The translations under genes and the position numbers were made by a program. The notes beneath the pieces are model-generated. The model worked only from the letters and a program-made list of their open reading frames with translations. It did not search any database and had not been told where the DNA came from. This document shows positions 38,353 through 46,213 of a stretch of 64,000 bases of DNA, piece by piece. The DNA comes from Lacihabitans sp. CCS-44. GTDB lineage: Bacteria; Bacteroidota; Bacteroidia; Cytophagales; Spirosomataceae. Location of the stretch: the NCBI RefSeq assembly GCF_024343735.1, contig NZ_RJUE01000006.1, positions 37,390-101,389 on the forward strand, in the 5' to 3' direction. Each line of letters begins with the position of its first letter. Within the stretch, counting starts at the first letter, position 1.

Positions 38353-39105
38353 CTATTTTCTGTAAACTGTGGTTGGTGCTGCTTGGGCTTTGGCGTAGAT
38401 GGTCATGTCGGCAATGGTGACATGGTCGGGAGCCATAACACAATAGTTGATGGCATCAGCAATATCCACCGCAGTTAGGGGTGAAAATCCCTCATACACT
38501 TTGGCTGCTCGTTCTAGGTCTCCTTTAAATCTCACCACCGAAAACTCAGTTTCCACCGCACCGGGAGCTATATTGGTCACTTTTATGCCGTGCTTGGTCA
38601 AATCCAAACGCATGCCCTCGCTGATGGCCTCAACGCTTTTTTTGGTGGCACAATATACTGTACCGTTTTCGTAAGTTTGTTTGCCAGCTACCGAACTCAA
38701 ATTTACTACATGACCTGTTTTTCTTTCTACCATGCCTGGTAAAACCATCTTAGACACATACAACAAGCCACTTACATTGGTGCCTATCATCAATTGCCAG
38801 TCAGCTACCTCGCCGTCTTGAACTCCTGACATACCATGGGCATTGCCTGCATTATTAACCAATATGTCTATATTTTTCCACTCTGATGGTAGGGATTCTA
38901 TGGCGTTTTTTACGGATTCAAAATCGCTCACATCGAAGGTCAATAGATGGGTTTTTGCTTTTGAAGCTAGTTTGTGGCTCAGTTCATTCAGTTTTTCGAT
39001 TCTTCTTCCACATAAGATGAGATCGATGCCACTAGCTGCAAAAGCTTCGGCGGTGGCTGCTCCTATTCCTGAAGATGCTCCGGTTATTAATGCTATTTTG
39101 TTCAT
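38353..39105 (-). CDS. Short-chain dehydrogenase/reductase, YdfG-like
   Basis: A classical SDR of 250 residues with TGASSGIGAA (7-16), NNAGNAHG, the active-site Ser in VNLSSVAGKQ, the Y-C-A-T-K catalytic pair and the IAPGAVETEF loop. This layout is close to YdfG-type NADP-dependent 3-hydroxy acid or serine dehydrogenases. It may feed the hydroxy-acid oxidase downstream, as both could act on 3- or 2-hydroxy acids; this is inference from the 19-bp spacing. Confidence 0.9.
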   Translation of the reverse strand: MNKIALITGASSGIGAATAEAFAASGIDLILCGRRIEKLNELSHKLASKAKTHLLTFDVSDFESVKNAIESLPSEWKNIDILVNNAGNAHGMSGVQDGEVADWQLMIGTNVSGLLYVSKMVLPGMVERKTGHVVNLSSVAGKQTYENGTVYCATKKSVEAISEGMRLDLTKHGIKVTNIAPGAVETEFSVVRFKGDLERAAKVYEGFSPLTAVDIADAINYCVMAPDHVTIADMTIYAKAQAAPTTVYRK

Positions 39106-39229
39106 GTTTTGTATTTTACTTTAGTCCATTGCTAAGATGAGAAGATATTTCAATAGAATACTTTCAATCATTGGTTACAAATTATTAACTAAAGTTACGG
39201 AGTAAAGTTAAGTACTAAAAATATACTTT

Positions 39230-39385
39230 GTGTGCCTTGCCAGGCGGGCATTCTTTTTTTTCGAAAAAAAAGAAACAAAAAAACACTTTCTGTGCAATGA
39301 TCCTCTGATAAATTTCGGATAAATATTTTCCAATGTAATAAAAATTGAAGTTCCGAAATTTCTCAACGGACTGCACAGAAAATAT
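39230..39385. repeat. Palindromic intergenic element with nested inverted repeats (MITE-like)
   Basis: It occupies most of the 371-bp gap 39106-39476, which has no gene. The left part has a G/C-rich bit (TGCCAGGCGGGCA) and a perfect 24-bp palindrome of T-run and A-run (39251-39274). Next come nested arms: outer 39287-39296 with 39372-39381 (10 bp) and inner 39310-39319 with 39352-39361 (10 bp). The element can fold into a hairpin of about 95 nt. No transposase is present; mobility is inferred from architecture. Confidence 0.55.
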
Positions 39386-39476
39386 TAGGAACAATAAGTA
39401 TTATTTTTCTTGAAATAGAAGTAAACAAGAGATTCTTTGGATTCTAAGTAACACAAATTAGGAAACTACTAAAACC

Positions 39477-40385
39477 TTACTTCATCAATTTACGATAGGC
39501 CTCGGTTTTGTCGGGGTCTAGGGCGGACATGATGTTGAAGGCCTCTTGTTTTTCTTGTTTTGAGCCTTCCGAGAATATGTTGATCAACTCCAGAGATTTT
39601 GCATCAAAAAAAGTATTGATAATGATAGAATTCGCTTTGAGGTTTGAAATAATTTTGAGCGTATTCAAAAACTCCAAGGCAATTTTTCTGCTGTTTGCTG
39701 GATTATTGGCAAAGTCGTCTAAGGCCAAGCGATGGTATTCATAAAAACCGTCTCTATAGGCATTGAATTGCTGATTTCTCAAGTTTTCCATCACCCAATA
39801 TCTGCTTCTCACGTCCGAATCGTAGGACCATGGCCCTTTTCCTTGAGAGCTTCCTGCCAGTGTAACCACATTAAATAACCGCTCCAAATAAGGATTTCCG
39901 CCCAATTTTGAAAAAGAATCGTAGTCTATGGTCAGTGCAGTTAAAGAATAAAATGCAAGTGTAGAGGTCAGAAGATTCGAATAATTCTGCTCATTGAAAA
40001 TCATGGTTCGGTCTTCTGGAGCAAACGACACCGTGAAATTTTGATCTATATATTGAAAAATAACCGTCTCGTATGTAGTGCCATAAACCGGCCTAATTAC
40101 CTGAAACTGAGCATTGCCCGAATATCTATATTGTCCGCTAGTGTTTATTAAGTTGATAATGAGCGAACACTTTATCTTTTCTTTCTCCGAAAAAACATCG
40201 TTGGTCCATCTTTGGTTATTCATAAACCCAGAAATGGCCTGTTCTATTTCGGTAAATATTTGCTTGTCGCCTGAGGTCGTTGCTTTGAGTTGGGACGAAT
40301 TCACGACTACTTTACAGGACAGTTCTTGTGCGGAAAGTTCTGAAAAAACGCCTAAAAACAACAGTATAAATATCTTTTTTATCAT
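39477..40385 (-). CDS. porD: DUF4835 protein, T9SS PorD-like
   Basis: 302 residues with a signal peptide ending SAQ, then ELSCKVVVNSSQ and a mixed alpha/beta body with NQRWTNDVF, FQYIDQNFTVSF, and LTALTIDYDSFSKLGG. This fits DUF4835, linked to PorD of the type IX secretion machinery. The gene directly follows coaBC with a 4-bp overlap (ATGA), the usual place for this family in Bacteroidota. Symbol by family assignment, not experiment. Confidence 0.8.
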   Translation of the reverse strand: MIKKIFILLFLGVFSELSAQELSCKVVVNSSQLKATTSGDKQIFTEIEQAISGFMNNQRWTNDVFSEKEKIKCSLIINLINTSGQYRYSGNAQFQVIRPVYGTTYETVIFQYIDQNFTVSFAPEDRTMIFNEQNYSNLLTSTLAFYSLTALTIDYDSFSKLGGNPYLERLFNVVTLAGSSQGKGPWSYDSDVRSRYWVMENLRNQQFNAYRDGFYEYHRLALDDFANNPANSRKIALEFLNTLKIISNLKANSIIINTFFDAKSLELINIFSEGSKQEKQEAFNIMSALDPDKTEAYRKLMK

Positions 40386-41593
40386 TTGGTAGAATGGTTT
40401 ATGTATTCCAAAACCGCGTTTTTGATATCTTCGGCCACCATTTCTTTTGATTTTAAGTCAAAAATACGCTCGTTGCCGAGTTTGTCCAAAATCGTGATTT
40501 TGTTGGTATCATAACGAAAGCCCGCCCCTTTATCTTGTAAAGAGTTCAAAACTATCATGTCAAAGTTTTTGCGTTCGAGTTTGCCTTTGGCGTTTTGGAG
40601 CTCGTCGTTGGTTTCGAGAGCAAAGCCCACGTGTATTTGTTGGCGGGTCTTTTTGCCTCCCAGAAAACCCGCAATATCCTGCGTTCTTTCCAGTTCGACA
40701 AACATTTCGGCATCGTTTTTCTTTAGTTTTTTGTCGGCAATGGTCTTCGGTTTGTAGTCGGCTACGGCGGCAGAAAATATCACAATGTCGGCATCGGCAT
40801 GATATTCGGCCATGGCTGCAAACATTTCTGCAGCAGAGCGAACACCTATGTTATTCACTTTTGCAGGAGTTTTCAGGCTATTTGGGCCTGCCACCAAGGT
40901 GACGTCCGCACCAGCGAGTGCAAAAGCCTTGGCTATTTCAAAACCCATTTTGCCCGAAGAATGGTTGCTGATGTATCTCACTGGGTCAATGTCTTCTTGC
41001 GTTGGCCCTGCCGAAATCAGTACTTTTTTGCCTGTCAAAGCAGGATTTTGAGCAAAATGAGCCTCCAAAACTTCCACGATTTCTTCTGGCTCAGCCATTC
41101 GGCCTTTGCCTTCAAGGCCTGAGGCCAACTCGCCTTCGTTGGGCTCTATGAGGTGGTTGCCGTTGTCGGTCAGGAGTTTGAGGTTGTTTTTGGTGGAAAA
41201 ATGAGCGTACATGTCCAAGTCCATGGCTGGGGCGAAATACACCGCACTACGTGCCGAAAGGTAGGTGGCCACGAGCAGATTGTCGCAGATGCCATTGGCA
41301 CATTTGGCCAAAGTATTGGCACTGGCAGGAGCTATGAGCATCACGTCTGCCCACAAACCCAGCTCTACGTGGTTGTTCCATTGGCCAGTTTCATCTGCGG
41401 TGAAGGCCGATAAAACGGGATTTTTGGACAAAGTGGCGAGTGTAAGCGGCGTGATGAAAGTCTTTGCGGCATCCGTCATGATGACTTTTACGTTGGCCTC
41501 CTCTTTTACCAAAAGCCGCACCAAAGAAGCGATTTTGTAAGCCGCTATGCTCCCCGACACGCCTATTAATATGTTTTTATTCTTGAGAATCAT
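40382..41593 (-). CDS. coaBC: Bifunctional phosphopantothenoylcysteine decarboxylase/synthetase
   Basis: 403 residues: an N-terminal flavoprotein CoaC domain (VSGSIAAYK, ASANTLAKCANGICDNL with the catalytic Cys) and a C-terminal CoaB synthetase domain from about residue 185 (ISAGPTQEDIDPVRYISN, SSGKMG, KLKK). It makes 4'-phosphopantetheine in coenzyme A synthesis. The length and domain order are standard. A minus-strand -7 element lies 53 bp upstream. Confidence 0.95.
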   Translation of the reverse strand: MILKNKNILIGVSGSIAAYKIASLVRLLVKEEANVKVIMTDAAKTFITPLTLATLSKNPVLSAFTADETGQWNNHVELGLWADVMLIAPASANTLAKCANGICDNLLVATYLSARSAVYFAPAMDLDMYAHFSTKNNLKLLTDNGNHLIEPNEGELASGLEGKGRMAEPEEIVEVLEAHFAQNPALTGKKVLISAGPTQEDIDPVRYISNHSSGKMGFEIAKAFALAGADVTLVAGPNSLKTPAKVNNIGVRSAAEMFAAMAEYHADADIVIFSAAVADYKPKTIADKKLKKNDAEMFVELERTQDIAGFLGGKKTRQQIHVGFALETNDELQNAKGKLERKNFDMIVLNSLQDKGAGFRYDTNKITILDKLGNERIFDLKSKEMVAEDIKNAVLEYINHSTK

Positions 41594-41645
41594 CTATATT
41601 TTTTTCAATGACATTAGCTATTCAATTGAAATTATTTTGTTTTGA

Positions 41646-41653
41646 CAAAAATA
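41646..41653 (-). promoter_or_regulatory. -7 element for coaBC
   Basis: Minus-strand TATTTTTG matches TAnnTTTG exactly, 52 bp before the coaBC start. No matching -33 element seen. Confidence 0.5.
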
Positions 41654-41799
41654 GTGAATTAGAGGAAATTATTGGTGATGGGGTTTTAAAAATGTGGGGT
41701 GAGGGTGAAAATGGCTAGTTGGTAACATTTGAAGAAATTAAAAGAAAAAGAAGTTTAAATTTTCAGAAAGTTTATTTTAGATTCTAAACTTTAGAATGG

Positions 41800-41831
41800 T
41801 TTGAAATCCTACAAAAAAAAAGCTATATTTG
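41800..41831 (+). promoter_or_regulatory. Promoter of the unrecognised repeat-protein locus
   Basis: TTTG (41800-41803), a 20-nt spacer and TATATTTG (41824-41831) match the Bacteroidota promoter form exactly. It points to the gene at 42020 and implies a leader of about 180 nt. Confidence 0.72.
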
Positions 41832-41837
41832 TAGAGG

Positions 41838-42019
41838 TAATAGTATATTTTTTTTAGAACACAAAAAGACGCACGGATATATTACAGAAACACCAAAAAT
41901 GGGTTTTTCAAGCATGCCCGTTGACCGCAAGGTCACTCAAACAGACAAAATTTGAAAATTCGGTAAGTATCAAATTAATTTACTGATACCTTTAAATTTA
42001 CAATTCAAGACCATTGAAT
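41838..42019 (+). promoter_or_regulatory. Long structured 5' leader of the repeat-protein gene
   Basis: The leader holds no reading frame of note. It has a hairpin with a GNRA-type loop (stem 41922-41926 with 41931-41935, loop GCAA) and a second hairpin close to the start (41967-41972 with 41984-41989). Both could act as RNA control elements. Pairing is read by eye only. Confidence 0.4.
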
Positions 42020-43204
42020 ATGAAAAGACAAACACTTAATCGCGTCCCTGCCAATCCCTTCGAAATTGATGCTAGTAGCACAATTGATGATTATTTAAGT
42101 TACCCTGCCACTGAAGCCCAAAGTTTTGTGACAGCAAGTTTTGACCATCTTGATTTTAGTAGAGTTTTTAACCAATCTGTTAGGTTGAATGGATTAGAGG
42201 ATCGAATTAACCCCGCAACAGATTTTTGGCAGCACAACGAATTGGACAAACATATTGGTACTTATTTAGGAGTGAATAATCTAACAACTCCTGAATTAAT
42301 TAATTCGACCTTGACCACCAGATTTAATCAGACTCTTAACATTGATCATGTTGTAGTCAAAACTGGTGGAGTTGCAAATTTATGTCATCACAACGATTGG
42401 GACAGACCCATTCGAGCTTTTACAGCCGTGAATAATCTAACAAATCCTTACTTAATTAACTCGGCCTTGACCACCGGATTTAATCAGTCTCTTCAATATG
42501 ATAAAGTTGTTGTTAAAACTAGTGGAATAGCACATTTGGGGCATCCCAATGAATGCATCAGACCCATTGGAAATTACATAGGAGTGAATAATCTAACAAA
42601 TCCATATTTAATTCCCTCGACCTTGACTACAGGAATTAATCAGAACCTCAACTTTGATCAAGGTGCGGTCATGACTAGTGGAATTGCAAATATGTGGCAT
42701 CCCAACGAATGGAACAAACCCATTGGAACTTACATAGGAGTTAACAATCTAACGGCCCCTCATTCAATCAACTCGTCCCTTACCACTGGATTTAATCAGA
42801 CTCTTAACTTTAATCAAGTGGTGGCCAAAACTTGTGGAATTGCAAATTTGTGGCACAAGGACGATTGGAACAGACCCGTTGGTACTTTTATTGGAGTACA
42901 TTCGCCAACAAACGACTGTTTATTTAACAACGCTATTTCAGTCGGAAACAATCCCAGTCTCAATGCTGATTTAGCCCTGAATTTGGAAAAACCAACTATC
43001 AGTAAAAAATCAGCTCTATCGAAAGGAAAAATAATTCAGTTTTTGGATTCCATAGGTTTCAAGGAGACAATTAACCAATTGGGTTTCGAAATAGAAATAG
43101 ACCAAAATGAGGGAATTAATGTCCATTTTAATTTTCATATTTATTCCAACATTTCAGGCAGTAACCATCACATAGGCAATAAAATATATCATGTCAAACT
43201 TTAA
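42020..43204 (+). CDS. Unrecognised protein with 52-residue tandem repeats
   Basis: 394 residues from the ATG at 42020; a TTG two codons earlier is unlikely. After an N-terminal part of about 30 residues there is one degenerate repeat and then four full 52-residue repeats. Each has GVNNLTxPxLINSxLTTGFNQ, then VVVKTSGIA and H-x-(N/D)-(D/E)-(W/C) with RPIG. A partial repeat and a C-terminal domain (about 325-394) end in FNFHIYSNISGSNHHIGN. No signal peptide, no membrane segment and no catalytic motif. The last 14 bp overlap the next gene, whose product begins with a similar motif. I recognise no family. The setting, next to a broken regulator, suggests an accessory locus. Confidence 0.8.
   Translation: MKRQTLNRVPANPFEIDASSTIDDYLSYPATEAQSFVTASFDHLDFSRVFNQSVRLNGLEDRINPATDFWQHNELDKHIGTYLGVNNLTTPELINSTLTTRFNQTLNIDHVVVKTGGVANLCHHNDWDRPIRAFTAVNNLTNPYLINSALTTGFNQSLQYDKVVVKTSGIAHLGHPNECIRPIGNYIGVNNLTNPYLIPSTLTTGINQNLNFDQGAVMTSGIANMWHPNEWNKPIGTYIGVNNLTAPHSINSSLTTGFNQTLNFNQVVAKTCGIANLWHKDDWNRPVGTFIGVHSPTNDCLFNNAISVGNNPSLNADLALNLEKPTISKKSALSKGKIIQFLDSIGFKETINQLGFEIEIDQNEGINVHFNFHIYSNISGSNHHIGNKIYHVKL
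42269..42960 (+). repeat. 156-bp tandem repeats inside the coding region
   Basis: Units begin at 42269, 42425, 42581 and 42737, each 156 bp (52 codons), with a partial unit from 42893. A degenerate in-register unit precedes them (42113-42268). Shared DNA words such as AGTGAATAATCTAACAA recur, so the repeats are related at DNA as well as protein level, and copy number could change by slippage or recombination. Confidence 0.85.
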
Positions 43205-43538
43205 TTTCTACGGTTCTGTTAAAGGAAATCATCATTTTGGGGACACTTATAACTTTTCCTCTCCCAATGAATTTTATTCATTAAACAAGGAAAATGACTT
43301 TACTGCTACTGAAAGAGAACTTGTTAAAGTAATTTTTGAGAATACAACTAATGAAGATGAAAGGCAAGAACTGCTAACCAGTCTTAAAAAATTCAAAGAC
43401 GAGCCAACGACACCTTCAGCTAAAGATAATCACACTTCAGTTTTAAGTGGATATATTGAGAAAGGCAAGAAATTGAGCAATGAAGTGCTATTTCAAGTAG
43501 TTGTTACCTATTTGGCAGAACTCATTGGTTCCGATTAA
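43191..43538 (+). CDS. Small partner protein of the repeat-protein locus
   Basis: 115 residues, mostly helical and charged after an N-terminal beta motif, FNFYGSVKGNHHFGDTYNF (about 3-21). That motif closely resembles the C-terminal end of the preceding protein. The body (ATERELVKVIFENTTNEDERQELLTSLKKF, given here as two parts: ATERELVKVIFE and TNEDERQELL) looks like a small helical bundle and ends VVVTYLAELIGSD. It overlaps the gene before it by 14 bp in another frame. Short Gly/His/Asn motifs of this kind occur, from memory, at the ends of some bacterial conflict-system proteins, but I assign no function. Confidence 0.7.
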   Translation: MSNFNFYGSVKGNHHFGDTYNFSSPNEFYSLNKENDFTATERELVKVIFENTTNEDERQELLTSLKKFKDEPTTPSAKDNHTSVLSGYIEKGKKLSNEVLFQVVVTYLAELIGSD

Positions 43539-44039
43539 CCTCAAAAACTAAGCACCTCCTCTATCCAAGGGGTATATCCATCAGATTAGTATAAGGCAGG
43601 TTTCTGCAACAGAAAATGAATCCCGCACCGTTTAGTCTTCAAACAAAGCGTTAGACTTTATTGGCCTAATTTCCTATATCTAATAAAACTTCACTCCCCC
43701 ATCATAATTTTGCGGCGGTGTTGCGAGCCGCATGTTTCAATGGCTATGAGTACGTCATTTAGAGAATGGCTGTATTCGGTGAGTTCGTACTGCACCGTAC
43801 GGGTTTGGTATTGCATACTTCACGGCTTACCAGGCCGTTCATTTCCAATTCCTGAAGATCTTTGGACAAAATCCGTGGAGAAATCCCCGCCTCTCTAGAT
43901 AATTCATTAAAGCCTTTTTTGCCATCTAGTCAATCTCAATAAATCTAACACTCAAAACAAATCCCCACACTTTCAAAACAAATTTCAGGCAAGTCAAATC
44001 AGGATTTTAGGTTTTGGTGAAGTTTCTGTTAATTTCGCT
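43539..44039. other. Gap with a broken regulator and nothing else recognised
   Basis: The only recognisable content is the HxlR remnant (43691-43929). The parts 43539-43690 and 43930-44039 contain no long frame, no clear promoter and no RNA signature that I can see. Confidence 0.5.
43691..43929 (-). pseudogene. HxlR-family transcription regulator remnant, truncated and frameshifted
   Basis: On the minus strand one frame gives LDGKKGFNELSREAGISPRIL then SKDLQELEMNGLVSREV, the winged-helix core of an HxlR regulator. The sense frame is then lost, and a second frame continues as VQYELTEYSHSLNDVLIAIE to a stop at 43691. A single missing base near 43795-43797 explains the change. The N-terminal half is absent, with an in-frame stop just upstream (43930-43932). 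Intact family members are about 110 residues, so this is a pseudogene. Confidence 0.85.
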
Positions 44040-44597
44040 GTGAACTTAAAAAAAATCAGTGAATACATGGCAGCAAACAGCAAGTCCAATCCATTAACCT
44101 TCAGTCTATTTTTTATTTATTTGACCGTTTTGTTTTGGATAATCGTTCTGAAACTCAGCGTGCGGTTTACGTACATGGGGCAGCAGAGAAGCATGAATCT
44201 CATCCCATACAACCAGCCTTTAATGCTCAATGGCAAGGCAGATTTGGTTGAAATCATATTGAATGCCCTCGTTTTTGTACCTATGGGCGTTTATGTAGCC
44301 ATTTTGTATAAAAAATGGTCAGCCATAAAAAGCATTTTATTTTTCTCTTTCAGCAGTTTGGTATTAGAAAGTATCCAATACATTACCGCACTAGGAGCTT
44401 TTGATATTACGGATATTATCAACAATACACTTGGCGGCACCATTGGTCTGTTTCTTTTCAAAATCCTTGAAAAACTAAGTGGAAATAGCCAAAAAGCACA
44501 AAAAATCGTGAACATCGTAGCACTTTTGGCTACGATAGCCTTCATTTCGCTTTTCCTTTATCTCAAAATAAATAAGCTTTTGATGTTTAGAAGGTGA
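44040..44597 (+). CDS. VanZ-like small membrane protein
   Basis: Up to 185 residues from a GTG at 44040; the ATG at 44067 is a good alternative. Four hydrophobic segments with the family landmarks NLIPYNQP, EIILNALVFVPMGVYV and ESIQYITALGAFDITDIINNTLGG. VanZ proteins can give low-level teicoplanin resistance in some Gram-positives. In Bacteroidota the role is unknown. It is alone on its strand here. Confidence 0.85.
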   Translation: MNLKKISEYMAANSKSNPLTFSLFFIYLTVLFWIIVLKLSVRFTYMGQQRSMNLIPYNQPLMLNGKADLVEIILNALVFVPMGVYVAILYKKWSAIKSILFFSFSSLVLESIQYITALGAFDITDIINNTLGGTIGLFLFKILEKLSGNSQKAQKIVNIVALLATIAFISLFLYLKINKLLMFRR

Positions 44598-44757
44598 AAT
44601 GTTGCGATTAAAGGTTGGTGTTTATACTCTGTCTATTTTATCATTTTTATGAAATCGAGTAATGTTAATAATTGCTGCGATCCAGTTATAGTGGCCGTCT
44701 AAAATGAAATATCCGTATCATAAGCAGAATTTCTTTTACCAAACCACCATAAAAGCC

Positions 44758-44765
44758 TAAATTTG
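44758..44765 (+). promoter_or_regulatory. -7 element right before the cca start
   Basis: TAAATTTG is an exact TAnnTTTG match only 5 bp before the ATG at 44771, so transcription from it would give a leaderless or nearly leaderless mRNA. Confidence 0.5.
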
Positions 44766-44770
44766 TATCG

Positions 44771-46213
44771 ATGAAAAAATACAATTTCAAAGAGGATATA
44801 AGTCATAATCCAATTTTTGGGCTGGTAGCCAAAGCTTCAAAGAGTTTGGGTATAGACAGTTACGTGGTGGGAGGATTTGTGAGAGATCTGATTTTAGAAA
44901 GGCCAAATAAAGACATTGATTTTGTGTGTGTAGGTAGCGGAATTGACCTCGCCAAAACAACCGCCTCTTTGATTAAGGAAGATTTGCACGTAAATTATTT
45001 CAAAAATTTCGGTACAGCTCAATTCAATTTTGGAGAATTTGATATAGAATTTGTGGGTGCCAGAAAAGAATCTTACCGATCAGATTCTAGAAAACCTTTG
45101 GTGGAGGATGGAACACTTTCTGAAGATCAACACCGCCGTGATTTCACGATAAACGCCATGGGGATTTCGCTCAGTCCTGACAATTTTGGCGAATTAGTAG
45201 ACCCTTTTGATGGTGTAGGTGACATTGAAAGAAAAATAATCAAAACCCCACTCAATCCAGAAACTACGTTCTCGGATGATCCCTTACGTATGATGCGAGC
45301 TATTCGATTTGCATCCCAACTGGGTTTTGACATTGAAACAGGGACATTTTTGGCCATAAAAGCCATGGCCAACCGTATAGAAATCATTTCACAGGAAAGA
45401 ATAACCGATGAATTAAATAAAATCATTCTTTCTAAAACCCCATCCTACGGATTTAAACTTTTGCAGCAAACTGGGCTTTTGACTTTGATATTTCCTGAAT
45501 TGGTCAACCTCATGGGTGTAGAAACCATGGACGGCAAAGGTCACAAGGATAATTTTTACCACACTTTACAGGTTCTCGACAACCTTTCTACCAAATCTGA
45601 TGATTTATGGAACCGTTGGGCGGCTATTTTGCATGATATAGCCAAACCAGCCACTAAAAAATATCATCCCAAAAACGGTTGGTCCTTTCATGGTCACGAA
45701 GAACTCGGAGCTAGATGGGTCAAAGGGATTTTTAGGAAAATGAAGTTGCCTTTAGATGAGAAAATGAGAAAGGTGGCCAACTTGGTACGTTTACATTTAC
45801 GGCCAATAGCATTAGCCAAGGAAGGAATAACAGACTCTGCAGTAAGACGTTTGCTGGTAGAGGCTGGAGAAGATATTGAAAATCTGATGTTGCTGTGTAG
45901 AGCCGACATCACCTCAAAAGATCAAACTAGGGTAAAAAAATATCTCAAAAACTTCGATAAAGTGGAGGAGTTGTTAATAGAAATTGAGGAAAAAGACAAG
46001 CTGAGGAGTTTCCAACCCGTAATGACGGGAGAAATCATTATGTCGATTTTTGGTTTACAACCGTCAAAAGAAGTCGGCATTTTGAAAAATGACATCAGGG
46101 AGGCCATTTTGGATTGCAAAATAGAAAACACGATGGAAGCTTCTTACAGTCATTTGATAGAATTGGGCACAAAACTCGGATTTGTAGCTCTCAAAAAACT
46201 GGAAGAGGTTTAG
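44771..46213 (+). CDS. cca: tRNA nucleotidyltransferase/poly(A) polymerase family protein with HD domain
   Basis: 480 residues. A class II nucleotidyltransferase head (YVVGGFVRDLILERPNKDIDFV, read as VVGGFVRDLIL then NKDIDFV; DEDxD-type acidic pair) and the RRDFTINAMG motif are followed by DPLRMMRAIRFASQLGF and then an HD domain (ILHDIAKPATK). It adds CCA to tRNA 3' ends, or poly(A) to RNA; CCA addition is the more likely role as no other candidate is seen. Its stop overlaps the stop of the convergent DUF2851 gene by 4 bp. Confidence 0.88.
   Translation: MKKYNFKEDISHNPIFGLVAKASKSLGIDSYVVGGFVRDLILERPNKDIDFVCVGSGIDLAKTTASLIKEDLHVNYFKNFGTAQFNFGEFDIEFVGARKESYRSDSRKPLVEDGTLSEDQHRRDFTINAMGISLSPDNFGELVDPFDGVGDIERKIIKTPLNPETTFSDDPLRMMRAIRFASQLGFDIETGTFLAIKAMANRIEIISQERITDELNKIILSKTPSYGFKLLQQTGLLTLIFPELVNLMGVETMDGKGHKDNFYHTLQVLDNLSTKSDDLWNRWAAILHDIAKPATKKYHPKNGWSFHGHEELGARWVKGIFRKMKLPLDEKMRKVANLVRLHLRPIALAKEGITDSAVRRLLVEAGEDIENLMLLCRADITSKDQTRVKKYLKNFDKVEELLIEIEEKDKLRSFQPVMTGEIIMSIFGLQPSKEVGILKNDIREAILDCKIENTMEASYSHLIELGTKLGFVALKKLEEV

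Noticed and set aside
42014..42019. TTG start for the repeat protein
   Set aside because: An ATG follows two codons later and is the simpler choice.
42269..42960. CRISPR-like array
   Set aside because: The repeats are 156 bp, have no spacer pattern and are coding in one frame.
43540..43690. Possible remnant of a second gene beside the HxlR pseudogene
   Set aside because: No frame on either strand gives a recognisable stretch.
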